A DNA stretch of 64,000 bases, taken from the NCBI GenBank assembly GCA_050953825.1, contig JBMNNF010000003.1:1-64000 (forward strand), in the 5' to 3' direction. The stretch comes from DUQW01 sp050953825 (GTDB taxonomy: Bacteria; Bacillota_I; Bacilli_A; Acholeplasmatales; Acholeplasmataceae). Positions 56,730 to 64,000 of the stretch are shown piece after piece. Under the pieces are notes generated by a model. The model worked only from the letters and a program-made list of their open reading frames with translations, was not told the origin of the DNA and searched no databases. The stretch's first letter is position 1, and the number at the start of each line of letters is the position of its first letter. Made by a program: the position numbers and the translations under genes.

Positions 56730-57458
56730 CTATTTACTTTCTATTAGATTATTTGAATCCATTTTTCCTAAAAGATTACATTTGTCAACTAAATATTTCG
56801 CCATTTTCTCGCGAGTTTTCGCAATCTTTTTTAACTCTGAATATAAGATTGGTTGATCAAAAAGATAAACTTTTTCTTTAATTTTAAAGTATGAGGTATA
56901 AATTTTAACATCAATCCTATTTTTTAAACAAGTTTCGGCTAATACGACAAAACCTTTATAAAATCCTTTTAATTCGTCTTGATATCCTTCATCTGATATT
57001 TCTGGGAAAATAACGATATTTTCGTTATTCTTGATTGCCTCAACACTTTCTTTTATGGTTTTTCTAAATCGAGAATCACGATAAGTTGAGATTAATTTTA
57101 AACCTTTATAAAAAAGATTAGTTAAAGGACTTGCTAGAAGACAAAAGAATCTGGCTAGATGTAGATTCCATCCTTTTTTCTCATGATAATAGACTCGAGT
57201 TTGATAACGATACATTTTACGAAGTCCTGAATTCATTTCATGAGTTCCCCAAATTCTTAATGGAAAATCAGCATATATTTCTAATGACATTGGTGCGTCA
57301 GTTCCTACGTGATTTGATAATATCACGGCTTGGGTAGTTGGTTTATTACCTAAATAGATAAATTTAGGACGTTTATAACGAATTTTTAAGATATTTTTCA
57401 AGCCACGATACCAATGTTTTCGATCCTGGCGAAATTTTTTTGGTTTCTTTTTTGACAT
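56730..57458 (-). CDS. PlsC-like acyltransferase, copy 2
   Basis: ATG 57458 lies 6 bases after AGGTG; earlier in-frame starts at 57464 and 57467 are less well placed. The 242-residue protein has AVILSNHVGTDAPMSLEIYA, with Asp after the NH pair (NHVGTD), and IVIFPEISDEGY. It is the better candidate for an active enzyme. It lies about 100 bases upstream of its paralogue on the same strand, and both would act on membrane lipid. Confidence 0.75.
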   Translation of the reverse strand: MSKKKPKKFRQDRKHWYRGLKNILKIRYKRPKFIYLGNKPTTQAVILSNHVGTDAPMSLEIYADFPLRIWGTHEMNSGLRKMYRYQTRVYYHEKKGWNLHLARFFCLLASPLTNLFYKGLKLISTYRDSRFRKTIKESVEAIKNNENIVIFPEISDEGYQDELKGFYKGFVVLAETCLKNRIDVKIYTSYFKIKEKVYLFDQPILYSELKKIAKTREKMAKYLVDKCNLLGKMDSNNLIESK

Positions 57459-57636
57459 CCTCATCACCTAAAAATGATAATAACATAAATTAAGATTTAA
57501 AATGACTATTTTCTTAATTAAGGGATTATATGTTTTTTCTTAAAAAATATTTATAAACAGATTAAAATTTACATTTGTGAATAAGATATCATTGTGATAT
57601 ATTGAAATAAAGATATAGGAAAAGAAAGGGATGTTA

Positions 57637-58854
57637 ATGATTAAGGTAAAAGGAAAATTTAATGAAGCTATTATTTACACCGATGATGTTGATGAAACGA
57701 CTTTACAACAAGTTGAAAGATTATTAAATCAAGAGTTTACTCAAGGTTCCAATATCAAAATTATGCCCGATTGCCATGCGGGCATTGGTTGCGTCATTGG
57801 GACAACTATGACAATAACTGATAAAATCGTTCCTAATTTAGTTGGAGTTGATATTGGTTGTGGGTTAAACGTAATTGAACTTAATAAAATTGATATTAAT
57901 TTAATCAAATTAGACGAATTCATTACTAATAATATCCCATCCGGATTTGATGTTAATGATAGAGTGTTAGATGATTCAATTGATTTATCAAAAATGAAAT
58001 GTTATTCTCATTTAAAAAATAAAAACTATTTAATGCGTTCAATTGGATCACTTGGTGGTGGGAATCACTTTATTGAAATTGATGTTGATGATGAAGGTAA
58101 TAAATATTTAATCATTCATTCAGGATCGAGAAACTTAGGAACCCAGGTTGCTGAATATTATCAAAGAGAAGCGGTAAGATATCATAAAAATAAAATTTTA
58201 GATATTGAATTAGAGAAAAATCGAATTATTGAAGAATATCATAAGACAGGTAGAAAAAAAGAAATTGATAAAGCCTTAAAGAAATTATCTAAAAAGAAAA
58301 TTGATATCGGAATGCCAGAAGAATTAGCTTATTTAGAGGGCAAACTTTTTAATGACTATCTTCATGATATGGAAATATGTCAAAAGTTTGCTAGTTTAAA
58401 TCGTGAAACGATGGCTAAAACTATTATTAAATATTTAGGATTAGATTATGAAACACTTTCTAAATTTGAAACAATTCACAATTATATCAATTTAGATGAT
58501 ATGATTTTACGAAAAGGTGCTATCTCAGCCTATAAAGACCAACGATTAATTATCCCAATTAATATGAAAGATGGTTGTATTATTGGTTTGGGTAAATCAT
58601 ATGCCCCATATAACTTCTCAGCACCGCACGGTGCTGGAAGATTAATGTCACGAAGAGAAGCGTTTCGAGAATTATCACTAAAAGAGTTTGAAGATTCAAT
58701 GAAAGGCATTTATTCAACTTCAGTAACAAAAGATACTCTTGATGAAGCACCATTCGTCTATAAACCAATTGAAATGATTATCGATAATATTGGTGATACT
58801 GTGGAAATTGAGAAAATAGTCAAACCAATTTATAATTTTAAAGCGAAAGGTTAG
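57637..58854 (+). CDS. rtcB: RtcB-type RNA ligase
   Basis: ATG 57637 lies 8 bases after GAAAGGG (ATG 57631 also possible). The 405-residue protein has all RtcB landmarks: PDCHAGIGCVIGTT (manganese Asp/Cys), VGVDIGCGLN, GSLGGGNHFIE, IHSGSRNLG and APHGAGRLMSR with the His that takes GMP. It joins 2',3'-cyclic phosphate or 3'-phosphate RNA ends to 5'-OH ends. No archease or RNA cyclase gene is nearby. It stands alone before the tRNA gene. A role in RNA repair, for instance after Csm6 damage, is only a thought. Confidence 0.93.
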   Translation: MIKVKGKFNEAIIYTDDVDETTLQQVERLLNQEFTQGSNIKIMPDCHAGIGCVIGTTMTITDKIVPNLVGVDIGCGLNVIELNKIDINLIKLDEFITNNIPSGFDVNDRVLDDSIDLSKMKCYSHLKNKNYLMRSIGSLGGGNHFIEIDVDDEGNKYLIIHSGSRNLGTQVAEYYQREAVRYHKNKILDIELEKNRIIEEYHKTGRKKEIDKALKKLSKKKIDIGMPEELAYLEGKLFNDYLHDMEICQKFASLNRETMAKTIIKYLGLDYETLSKFETIHNYINLDDMILRKGAISAYKDQRLIIPINMKDGCIIGLGKSYAPYNFSAPHGAGRLMSRREAFRELSLKEFEDSMKGIYSTSVTKDTLDEAPFVYKPIEMIIDNIGDTVEIEKIVKPIYNFKAKG

Positions 58855-58892
58855 TTAAGGATTTTAGCCACAATTTATTTAGATGTAATTTC

Positions 58893-58921
58893 TTGACAAA
58901 AAATAGGGATAATGCTAAAAT
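58893..58921 (+). promoter_or_regulatory. Promoter of tRNA-Leu
   Basis: TTGACA (58893-58898), a 17-base spacer and TAAAAT (58916-58921), 9 bases before the tRNA. Confidence 0.8.
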
Positions 58922-58930
58922 TTTACTTGC

Positions 58931-59015
58931 GCGGGTGTGGCGGAATTGGCAGACGCACTAGACTTAGGATCTAGCGCCGAGAGGCATGCAGGTTCAACTC
59001 CTGTCACCCGCACCA
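58931..59015 (+). tRNA. tRNA-Leu (anticodon UAG)
   Basis: The 85-base tRNA has a seven-base acceptor stem GCGGGTG/CACCCGC, a discriminator A and an encoded CCA (59013-59015). The anticodon stem-loop CTAGACTTAGGATCTAG shows anticodon TAG. A long variable arm (GCGCCGAGAGGCATGC region) and GGTTCAACTCC T-loop fit tRNA-Leu. Its 3' end is duplicated at 61716-61735. Confidence 0.95.
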
Positions 59016-59019
59016 TAAA
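59000..59019 (+). repeat. Attachment-site-like direct repeat, left copy
   Basis: CCTGTCACCCGCACCATAAA spans the last 16 bases of the tRNA and 4 bases beyond. An identical copy lies 2716 bases downstream. tRNA 3' ends are the usual targets of site-specific integrases. Confidence 0.8.
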
Positions 59020-59028
59020 CATATTTAG

Positions 59029-59057
59029 AAATCTTGATGTTTTCATCAAGATTTTTT
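59029..59057 (+). terminator. Terminator of the tRNA
   Basis: AAATCTTGATG and CATCAAGATTT (11 bp) with a TTTT loop and T-run. A worn copy lies after the second tRNA-end repeat. Confidence 0.8.
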
Positions 59058-59133
59058 GTTTATATATTGTTTTATAAATATTGAATGGACTTATAATATT
59101 TTTTGATATTTCAGATAAAATTATATAAATAAG

Positions 59134-59178
59134 TACCATAATTGGTGGCTTTAATTAGCCGTATAATTATGGTATAAT
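59134..59178 (+). promoter_or_regulatory. Dyad and -10 box before rhuM
   Basis: TACCATAATT (59134-59143) and AATTATGGTA (59165-59174) are inverted repeats with GGCT/AGCC inside them. TATAAT at 59173-59178 overlaps the right arm. A protein bound here could block transcription of the rhuM module. Confidence 0.45.
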
Positions 59179-59256
59179 TAAAGTGTGTAAAAAGATGAAT
59201 TATTGATAGTTTGTATGCATTCGGAACACATATAATATAATCATAGAGGCGAAATT

Positions 59257-60315
59257 ATGAAGAAAAAAAGTAAAAATGAAATAACAATAAAATCTTCTAC
59301 AGTAGAATATTTAACTTTTATTGCTGCAACAGGTGATGATAAAGAAGCAATTGAAGTAAGATATGAAGATGAAAATATATGGCTAACTCAAAAAATGATG
59401 GCTACACTATATGATGTTACTATACCAGCAATTAATCAACACTTATCTACGATTTTTAATGATAAAGAATTGGATGAAAATTCAACTATTAAGAAATACT
59501 TAATAGTTCAAAATGAAGGCACAAGAAAAGTTTCAAGGGAAGTTAACCACTATAATCTTCAAGCTATTATTGCCGTTGGATTTAAAGTAAATAATGAAAG
59601 AGCGATTCAATTTAGGAAGTGGGCTAATCAAATTGTCAAAGATTATACTATTCAAGGCTGGGTTTTAGATGATGAAAGATTAAAAAATTCTGGCTCTATT
59701 CTAACACGAGATTATTTTGAACATTTACTTGAAAGAATTAGAGAAATTAGATTATCTGAAAGAGTATTTTATCAAAAAGTTACCGATATATTCGCAACAT
59801 CTATTGATTATGACCCAAATTCGAAATCAACCCAAAGGTTTTTTTCAGCGGTTCAAAATAAAATTCATTATGCCATTCATGGCAAAACGGCTGCAGAATT
59901 AATTGTTGATAGGGCTGATTCAAATAAAGAAAATATGGGTCTTACATCTTGGGAAGGATCTCCAACAAGTAAGATTCATAAATATGATGTAAGCATCGCT
60001 AAAAATTATTTGGAACAAGATGAACTAGCTCAAATGCAAAGAATTGTCTCTTCATATTTGGATATGGCAGAAGTACAGGCTATGAGACATATTCCAATGA
60101 CTATGGAAGATTGGGAAAAACGATTAAATAATTTTTTAAAATTATGGGATAGAGAAATCTTAAAAGATGCAGGAAGAGTTAGTGCTGAACTTGCTAAAAA
60201 GCATGCTGAAACCGAGTTTGAAAAATATAGAATCACACAAGATAAATTATATAGTAGTGATTTTGATAAATTCTTATCACTTGAGGACATAACAAAAAAA
60301 GTTGATAAAAAATAA
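59257..60315 (+). CDS. rhuM: RhuM family protein
   Basis: The 352-residue protein follows AGAGGCG. It has the RhuM pattern: VRYEDENIWLTQKMMATLYD, then NHYNLQAIIAVGFKVNNERA, ending in a long helical region. The family was named from a Salmonella pathogenicity island gene. Homologues are common in mobile islands and small defence-like modules, but the activity is unknown. It is the first gene of an insert bounded by tRNA-Leu end repeats. Confidence 0.88.
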   Translation: MKKKSKNEITIKSSTVEYLTFIAATGDDKEAIEVRYEDENIWLTQKMMATLYDVTIPAINQHLSTIFNDKELDENSTIKKYLIVQNEGTRKVSREVNHYNLQAIIAVGFKVNNERAIQFRKWANQIVKDYTIQGWVLDDERLKNSGSILTRDYFEHLLERIREIRLSERVFYQKVTDIFATSIDYDPNSKSTQRFFSAVQNKIHYAIHGKTAAELIVDRADSNKENMGLTSWEGSPTSKIHKYDVSIAKNYLEQDELAQMQRIVSSYLDMAEVQAMRHIPMTMEDWEKRLNNFLKLWDREILKDAGRVSAELAKKHAETEFEKYRITQDKLYSSDFDKFLSLEDITKKVDKK

Positions 60316-60462
60316 TATAAAACTAAATATTATTTAATAAAGGAAGAAACAAATAGTGGAACTAACAACTTACGAAAAAGAAGTCTTGAAAGAGATGGAG
60401 ATAATCAACAAGGAATACAACTGAAAGATGACAACGGAAGAGTTAATCAAGGAAATGAGTCT

Positions 60463-61149
60463 GTGACAAATTGTCACGCACTGAAAATGAAGTCGCGTAA
60501 AGACGGTAAAATGTATAAAACAGATGTTGCTAACATGAAAGGAATCTTTCGTATTATTCAAACTATTCCATCACCTAAAGCCGAACCTTTCAAAATGTGG
60601 TTAGCACAAGTTGGAAAAGAAAGAATCGACGAAGTTATAGATCCAGAATTAACAATCGATAGAGCGTTAGAAACGTATCTTAAAAAAGGATATTCTAGAG
60701 AATGGATTAATCAAAGACTACAAGCGATTCAAGTAAGAAAAGAATTAACAGATACTTGGCAAGATCATGGTATTAAAGAAAATAAAGAATTTGCAATACT
60801 TACTAACGAAATTACTAAAGCATGGTCTGGAATGACCACAAGAGAATACAAAACCTTTAAAAACCTTAAAAAAGAAAATCTAAGAGATAATATATCAACA
60901 TTAGAATTGGTTTTAAATATGCTGGCAGAAGTTACTACTACGGAACTTACTAAAATAAAAAATCCGAAAGGATTGGAAGAAAATAAAGAAGTAGCAAAAG
61001 AAGGTGGAACTGTCGCTGGTAATGCGAGAAAAGACATTGAGTCAAGAACCGGCAAATCAGTAATTAGTAAAAAAAGCGCTATTGATTTTAGAGAAGTTAT
61101 AGAAGAAGTGTCTGAAAAGACAAAGAAAAATGGAGAAAAAGATGTCTAA
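60463..61149 (+). CDS. BRO-family (phage antirepressor-like) protein, short at the N-terminus
   Basis: From GTG 60463 the 228-residue frame reads KMKSRKDGKMYKTDVANMKG, then GIFRIIQTIPSPKAEPFKMW and GYSREWINQRLQAIQVRKEL. These are the second half of the Bro-N domain and its C-terminal partner as found in many bacterial BRO proteins. The first ~60 residues of Bro-N are missing; upstream in-frame sequence (GNNxxKDDNGRVNQGNESV-like) is only loosely similar. A short frame at 60357-60425 (VELTTYEKEVLKEMEIINKE) also precedes it. The protein may be truncated and inactive. Confidence 0.65.
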   Translation: MTNCHALKMKSRKDGKMYKTDVANMKGIFRIIQTIPSPKAEPFKMWLAQVGKERIDEVIDPELTIDRALETYLKKGYSREWINQRLQAIQVRKELTDTWQDHGIKENKEFAILTNEITKAWSGMTTREYKTFKNLKKENLRDNISTLELVLNMLAEVTTTELTKIKNPKGLEENKEVAKEGGTVAGNARKDIESRTGKSVISKKSAIDFREVIEEVSEKTKKNGEKDV

Positions 61150-61662
61150 AAAGATTAAAGTCATATGTTTTGGCGATTCATTAGAAGCAATAACAATTAG
61201 AAGCATTTAGAGTGCTTTCATCTTAATGTGGAATTAGCATTTATTGGCAGACCAAATGATTTTATTGAAGAATTAAATAATTCTAACAGCAAATATATAA
61301 TTCTTTCGGATCGCGGTTTAAGTAAACAATTTAATATGCCTGAACTTGGAGAAGATGTTTATGAGACTAATGAACCAAACAACATAATAAGCGAAGTTAT
61401 AAAAGAAAAAATAAACATTAGAAAAAAGGTAATTATTTTTACAGCATGTTCAACTGGAAGTGAAGAACTAGCTAAAGAATTTATAAACAAACAAAATATT
61501 TACATCGCACCAAGAGATGATATAGAGGGGCCAGCTTCTTTATTATTTGTTATAAGATTTTTCTATGAGCATTTAGTTATGAATAAATCCATAAAAGAGT
61601 CTTTTAATATTGTTAGAGAAAATGATAATGAAACAAACTTGTACAAACTATTTATGGAATAA
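61142..61662 (+). pseudogene. Caspase/CHAT-like small gene broken by a frameshift
   Basis: ATG 61142 overlaps the end of the BRO-family gene. The first frame reads MSKKIKVICFGDSLEAITIR and stops at TAG 61208. A second frame picks up with LECFHLNVELAFIGRPNDFI and runs to 61662. KVIIFTACSTGSEELAKEFI followed by LLFVIRFFYEHLVMNKSIKE recalls the Cys strand and the following helix of CHAT/caspase-fold proteases. No clear His-Gly motif is seen, so the assignment is weak. The shift lies at about 61203-61212. Confidence 0.45.
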
Positions 61663-61715
61663 CAGTGCTTTTTGCTAATCAACAATAGGATTAAAGACAC
61701 GTTTTGACGCAGAGC

Positions 61716-61735
61716 CTGTCACCCGCACCATAAAA
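61716..61735 (+). repeat. Attachment-site-like direct repeat, right copy
   Basis: CCTGTCACCCGCACCATAAA is identical to the tRNA-Leu 3' end at 59000-59019. It is followed by TTAGAAATCTTGATG, like the sequence after the tRNA. Confidence 0.8.
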
Positions 61736-61744
61736 TCAGTTAGA

Positions 61745-61776
61745 AATCTTGATGACAACATTAAGATTTTTTTATT
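61745..61776 (+). terminator. Worn copy of the tRNA terminator
   Basis: AAATCTT...AAGATTTTTTTA repeats the tRNA terminator with changes in the inner stem. It closes the insert. Confidence 0.55.
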
Positions 61777-61814
61777 TTAGTATAAAGATAAAATTTTGGC
61801 TCACATAAGACTGA

Positions 61815-61890
61815 TGCACAAAAATAAGTGATTTTTGCACACGTATTGACAACGTGCACAAAAAATGATAAAATTTGTGCATGAGGTGAT
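61815..61890 (+). promoter_or_regulatory. Promoter of fic with repeated TGCACAAAA operators
   Basis: TTGACA (61846-61851), a 17-base spacer and TAAAAT (61869-61874) form the promoter. TGCACAAAA or its complement TTTTTGCA/TTTGTGCA occurs at about 61815, 61832, 61855, 61875 and again in the first codons (ATGCACAAA). The sites flank and overlap the promoter. The Fic protein's own winged-helix tail is a natural candidate repressor. Confidence 0.6.
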
Positions 61891-61893
61891 AAT

Positions 61894-62949
61894 ATGCACA
61901 AACTACCTATTATTTTTAACTATGATGATTCTGATATTTTAAAAGCTTTAATCGATGCTAAATATGAATTAGGGAATTTAAATGGCTTAATTAACGTGTT
62001 GCCGAATCCTAAAATTATCTTAAATGCCGTTATCTTAGGGGAGGCCAAAGAGTCAAGTTCTATTGAAAATATAGTTACGACTTTTGACGAAATTTTTAAA
62101 GAAATAACATTAAAAAATCAAGATTATCATACAAAAGAAGTAGTTAATTATCGAGAAGCTCTCTTAAAAGGTTATTTTGGAATCAAAGAAAAAGGTTATT
62201 TGTCAACTAACATGATAGTAGATATACATTCTGTAATTGAACCTAATGTTGGAGGTATAAGAAAAATACCAGGAACAGTTATTCTAAATACCAAAACCAA
62301 AGAAGTTTTACATACACCGCCGCAATCCGAATCCGAAATTATGGAGTATATGAGTAATTTAGAAAAATATATTAATTATCCTGAATTTCATGATATAGAT
62401 CCGATTTTAAAAATGGCAATGATTCATTATCAATTTGAATCAATTCATCCGTTTCATGATGGAAACGGAAGAACGGGGCGTGTTTTAAATGTTTTATATT
62501 TAATATTAGAAAAGCAAATTTCCTTGCCAATATTATATCTTTCAAAATATATCAATAAAAAAAGAGATGAATATTATAAACATTTGCATGATGTAAGGAT
62601 TGATGATAAAAATATTAAGAGTTATTTGATTTATATGATAAATGGGGTAGAAGAAACCTCTATATTTACGATTAATTTCATTAAAAACTTTATATCATCT
62701 ATGGAGGATGCTGCGGAAAAAATAAAAGAGTTTTGTCCGGAAATCTATTCAGAAAAACTTGTTAATTACTTGTTTTATGATTTTTATACTACAAACGAAT
62801 ATTTTAGAGAAAGTTTAAATATATCTAGAAATACCGCTTCCAAGTATTTAAATTTATTAGTTGAAAAAGGAGTGCTTGTTGTCGAACAAGTTGGTAAACA
62901 AAAAATTTATAAAAATGCTTATTTATATAATCTAATTAAAAATTGGTAA
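61894..62949 (+). CDS. fic: Fic-family protein with N-terminal inhibition motif and winged helix
   Basis: The 351-residue protein starts at ATG 61894 after GAGGTGAT. The inhibitory helix motif SSSIEN (Ser54-x3-Glu58-Asn59) comes before the Fic core, as in class II Fic proteins. The active-site loop HPFHDGNGR is at 185-193 with catalytic His185. A C-terminal winged helix includes LNISRNTASKYLNLLVEKGV. It should transfer AMP to a protein target and bind DNA. The TGCACAAAA repeats at its promoter suggest it controls its own gene. Confidence 0.9.
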   Translation: MHKLPIIFNYDDSDILKALIDAKYELGNLNGLINVLPNPKIILNAVILGEAKESSSIENIVTTFDEIFKEITLKNQDYHTKEVVNYREALLKGYFGIKEKGYLSTNMIVDIHSVIEPNVGGIRKIPGTVILNTKTKEVLHTPPQSESEIMEYMSNLEKYINYPEFHDIDPILKMAMIHYQFESIHPFHDGNGRTGRVLNVLYLILEKQISLPILYLSKYINKKRDEYYKHLHDVRIDDKNIKSYLIYMINGVEETSIFTINFIKNFISSMEDAAEKIKEFCPEIYSEKLVNYLFYDFYTTNEYFRESLNISRNTASKYLNLLVEKGVLVVEQVGKQKIYKNAYLYNLIKNW

Positions 62950-62957
62950 GGTTAATA

Positions 62958-63467
62958 ATGATTTATTGGATAAATGGACCATATGGTGTCGGAAAATCGG
63001 CATTAGCAGAAAAACTTCATAAATTAAATCCAAATAGTTTTATTTTTGATGCTGAAGAAATTGGTAATGGAATCAGAGATAATATGCCAAAAGAATTATT
63101 TAATGGATATATTTTTGAAGGCTATGATCTTTGGTTTAAAATGATAGTTGCGTTATTAAAAGAAATAACTAAAAAATATAATGGTGATATTTATATTCCA
63201 ATGACTTTAGTTTACAAAGATTCTTTTGATAAAATCAGAAAACCTCTAGAAAAAGAAAATATAAAAATTAAACATATTTTATTAGAATCAACATACGATA
63301 TTGTCAAAGATAGAATAATAGCTAGAGGTGAAGATGAAAATTGTTGGTGCATTCAAAATATTAATTTATGTTTAGAAAATCAAAACGAATTTAAAGATGT
63401 TGTTAGAATCAGATCAATTAATAAAAGTATTAATGAATTAGCAGATATCATTATTAACTTGAAATAG
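62958..63467 (+). CDS. TmrB-like P-loop protein
   Basis: ATG 62958 lies 8 bases after the fic stop, after TAAGG. The 169-residue protein begins MIYWINGPYGVGKSALAEKL (Walker A GPYGVGKS at 7-14). NSFIFDAEEIGNGIRDNMPK, IYIPMTLVYKDSF and IIARGEDENCWCIQNI match the tunicamycin-resistance protein TmrB and its relatives. TmrB binds ATP and tunicamycin at the membrane; whether this one does so is unknown. Confidence 0.8.
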   Translation: MIYWINGPYGVGKSALAEKLHKLNPNSFIFDAEEIGNGIRDNMPKELFNGYIFEGYDLWFKMIVALLKEITKKYNGDIYIPMTLVYKDSFDKIRKPLEKENIKIKHILLESTYDIVKDRIIARGEDENCWCIQNINLCLENQNEFKDVVRIRSINKSINELADIIINLK

Positions 63468-63490
63468 AACGCAATTTGCGTTCTTTTTTA
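63467..63490 (+). terminator. Terminator after the tmrB-like gene
   Basis: GAACGCA-ATT-TGCGTTC is followed by TTTTTT. Confidence 0.75.
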
Positions 63491-63571
63491 ATAAAATAAA
63501 AATAATGAGTTTTTATACATGATATAATAATATTGTAGCTAAACATATAATATTTTATAGAAAGGTGTCAA

Positions 63572-64000
63572 ATGAAAATATTATCATTGGTAGATTCATT
63601 TAAAAACAGTTTAACTAGTTTAGAAATATCTAAAATTTTAAAAGAAGAAGCGACTAGACAAAACATTAAACTAGATTATTTACCCATATCTGATGGTGGA
63701 GATGGATTTTTAGATGTGATTTCAATGATTATTAAGGGTCAGATGATAGATTTAGAATTTATCAATTTTAATGGAGAAAAACAAGTTGGAAGTTATTTTT
63801 TATCAAAAGAAGTAGCATATATCGAAGTCGCCAGGTTTATTGGGTTAGGTCTAGTTAGAGAAGATGAGAAAGATCCATTCAACTATGGTTCTCATGCTTT
63901 GGGTATAGTCATTGGTGATATTTATCAAAGGGGAATTAAAAAAATAGTTATTGGTTTAGGCGGAACCGCAACTAATGATTTTGGGATGGGGCTGATTAGT
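63572..64000 (+). CDS. Glycerate kinase, 5' part (runs off the window)
   Basis: ATG 63572 follows AAAGGTG. The 143 codons seen read MKILSLVDSFKNSLTSLEIS, LPISDGGDGFLDVI and IVIGLGGTATNDFGMGL, the landmarks of class II glycerate kinases (GarK/GlxK). It phosphorylates D-glycerate. An intact enzyme has about 370 residues, so more than half lies outside the window. Confidence 0.9.
   Translation, partial: MKILSLVDSFKNSLTSLEISKILKEEATRQNIKLDYLPISDGGDGFLDVISMIIKGQMIDLEFINFNGEKQVGSYFLSKEVAYIEVARFIGLGLVREDEKDPFNYGSHALGIVIGDIYQRGIKKIVIGLGGTATNDFGMGLIS

Noticed and set aside
58580..59139. Minus-strand frames over the end of rtcB and the tRNA
   Set aside because: They overlap rtcB and tRNA-Leu. The frame VRVTGVEPACLS... 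is the well-known false translation of a tRNA complement.
59144..59154. GGTGGCTTTAA matching the complement of the CRISPR repeat, as a possible anti-repeat
   Set aside because: Only 11 bases match, it lies 10 kb from the array, and type III systems do not use a tracrRNA. It is part of the dyad before rhuM.
1..64000. UGA=Trp genetic code (Mycoplasma/Spiroplasma type)
   Set aside because: csm3, csm4, csm5, dppB, the DUF1643 gene and others end on TGA at the expected place, and Trp is TGG throughout the intact genes. The two TGA codons at Trp-like sites are in a pseudogene (hsdR) and in the GGDEF gene.

Overview
The window is AT-rich DNA from a low-GC Gram-positive-type bacterium. Several things fit an Acholeplasma/Izemoplasma/Haloplasma- or Erysipelotrichales-like member of the Bacillota/Mollicutes grade: Shine-Dalgarno sites are strong, promoters are TTGACA/TATAAT, surface proteins are mostly lipoproteins with a lipobox, and surface-repeat families (BspA-like LRR, InlB B-repeats) are present. 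This assignment is inference from gene content, not a phylogeny. TGA is a real stop here: csm3, csm4, csm5, dppB and others end on TGA and Trp is written TGG, so the standard code applies and the UGA=Trp Mycoplasma code does not.

Layout. (1) 1-3.6 kb is a decayed zone: a cysteine synthase remnant, and an unknown gene split by an intact IS4-family element with a target duplication. (2) 3.6-18.0 kb is a fructan-utilisation locus behind three LacI-type operators: a frameshifted multi-domain binding lipoprotein, a LamG-GH32 lipoprotein, a small binding lipoprotein, a LacI regulator, an Opp/Dpp-type ABC importer (5 genes), a small membrane protein and an intracellular GH32-like enzyme. The model is surface binding and cutting of a fructan, import by the Opp-type system, and final hydrolysis inside. 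A xylulokinase gene follows on the other strand. (3) 19.9-27.2 kb is a defence/decay island: truncated tex, IS3 relics, a dead hsdR, a DUF1643 gene, a BcgI-like restriction-modification pair whose specificity gene carries an alternating AT tract, and an LNPS-motif protein. Degenerate repeats lie around the module. (4) 27.3-34.3 kb holds two giant surface lipoproteins, one with 726-bp tandem repeats. (5) 34.4-38.5 kb holds an AAA/DUF4143 ATPase, a pRiA4b-type pseudogene, a structured RNA with its own promoter and terminator, a tiny basic protein and an unknown coiled-coil protein.

(6) 38.5-49.1 kb is a complete type III-A CRISPR-Cas locus (csm6, cas10, csm2-5, cas6, cas1, cas2) with 25 repeats. 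(7) 49.1-58.9 kb is mostly housekeeping: a GGDEF protein cut by TGA, an MFS transporter, a start-less doc toxin beside an FtsX fragment, a GNAT, a nitrilase-family hydrolase, an M28 peptidase, two PlsC-like acyltransferases and rtcB. (8) 58.9-61.8 kb is tRNA-Leu(UAG) followed by a 2.7-kb insert (rhuM, a BRO-family gene, a broken caspase-like gene) bounded by a duplicated tRNA 3' end. (9) 61.8-64.0 kb holds a self-regulating fic gene, a tmrB-like gene and the start of a glycerate kinase gene.

Strongest items for follow-up: the phase-variable specificity subunit, the pseudoknotted RNA at 37.46-37.73 kb, and the tRNA-bounded module.
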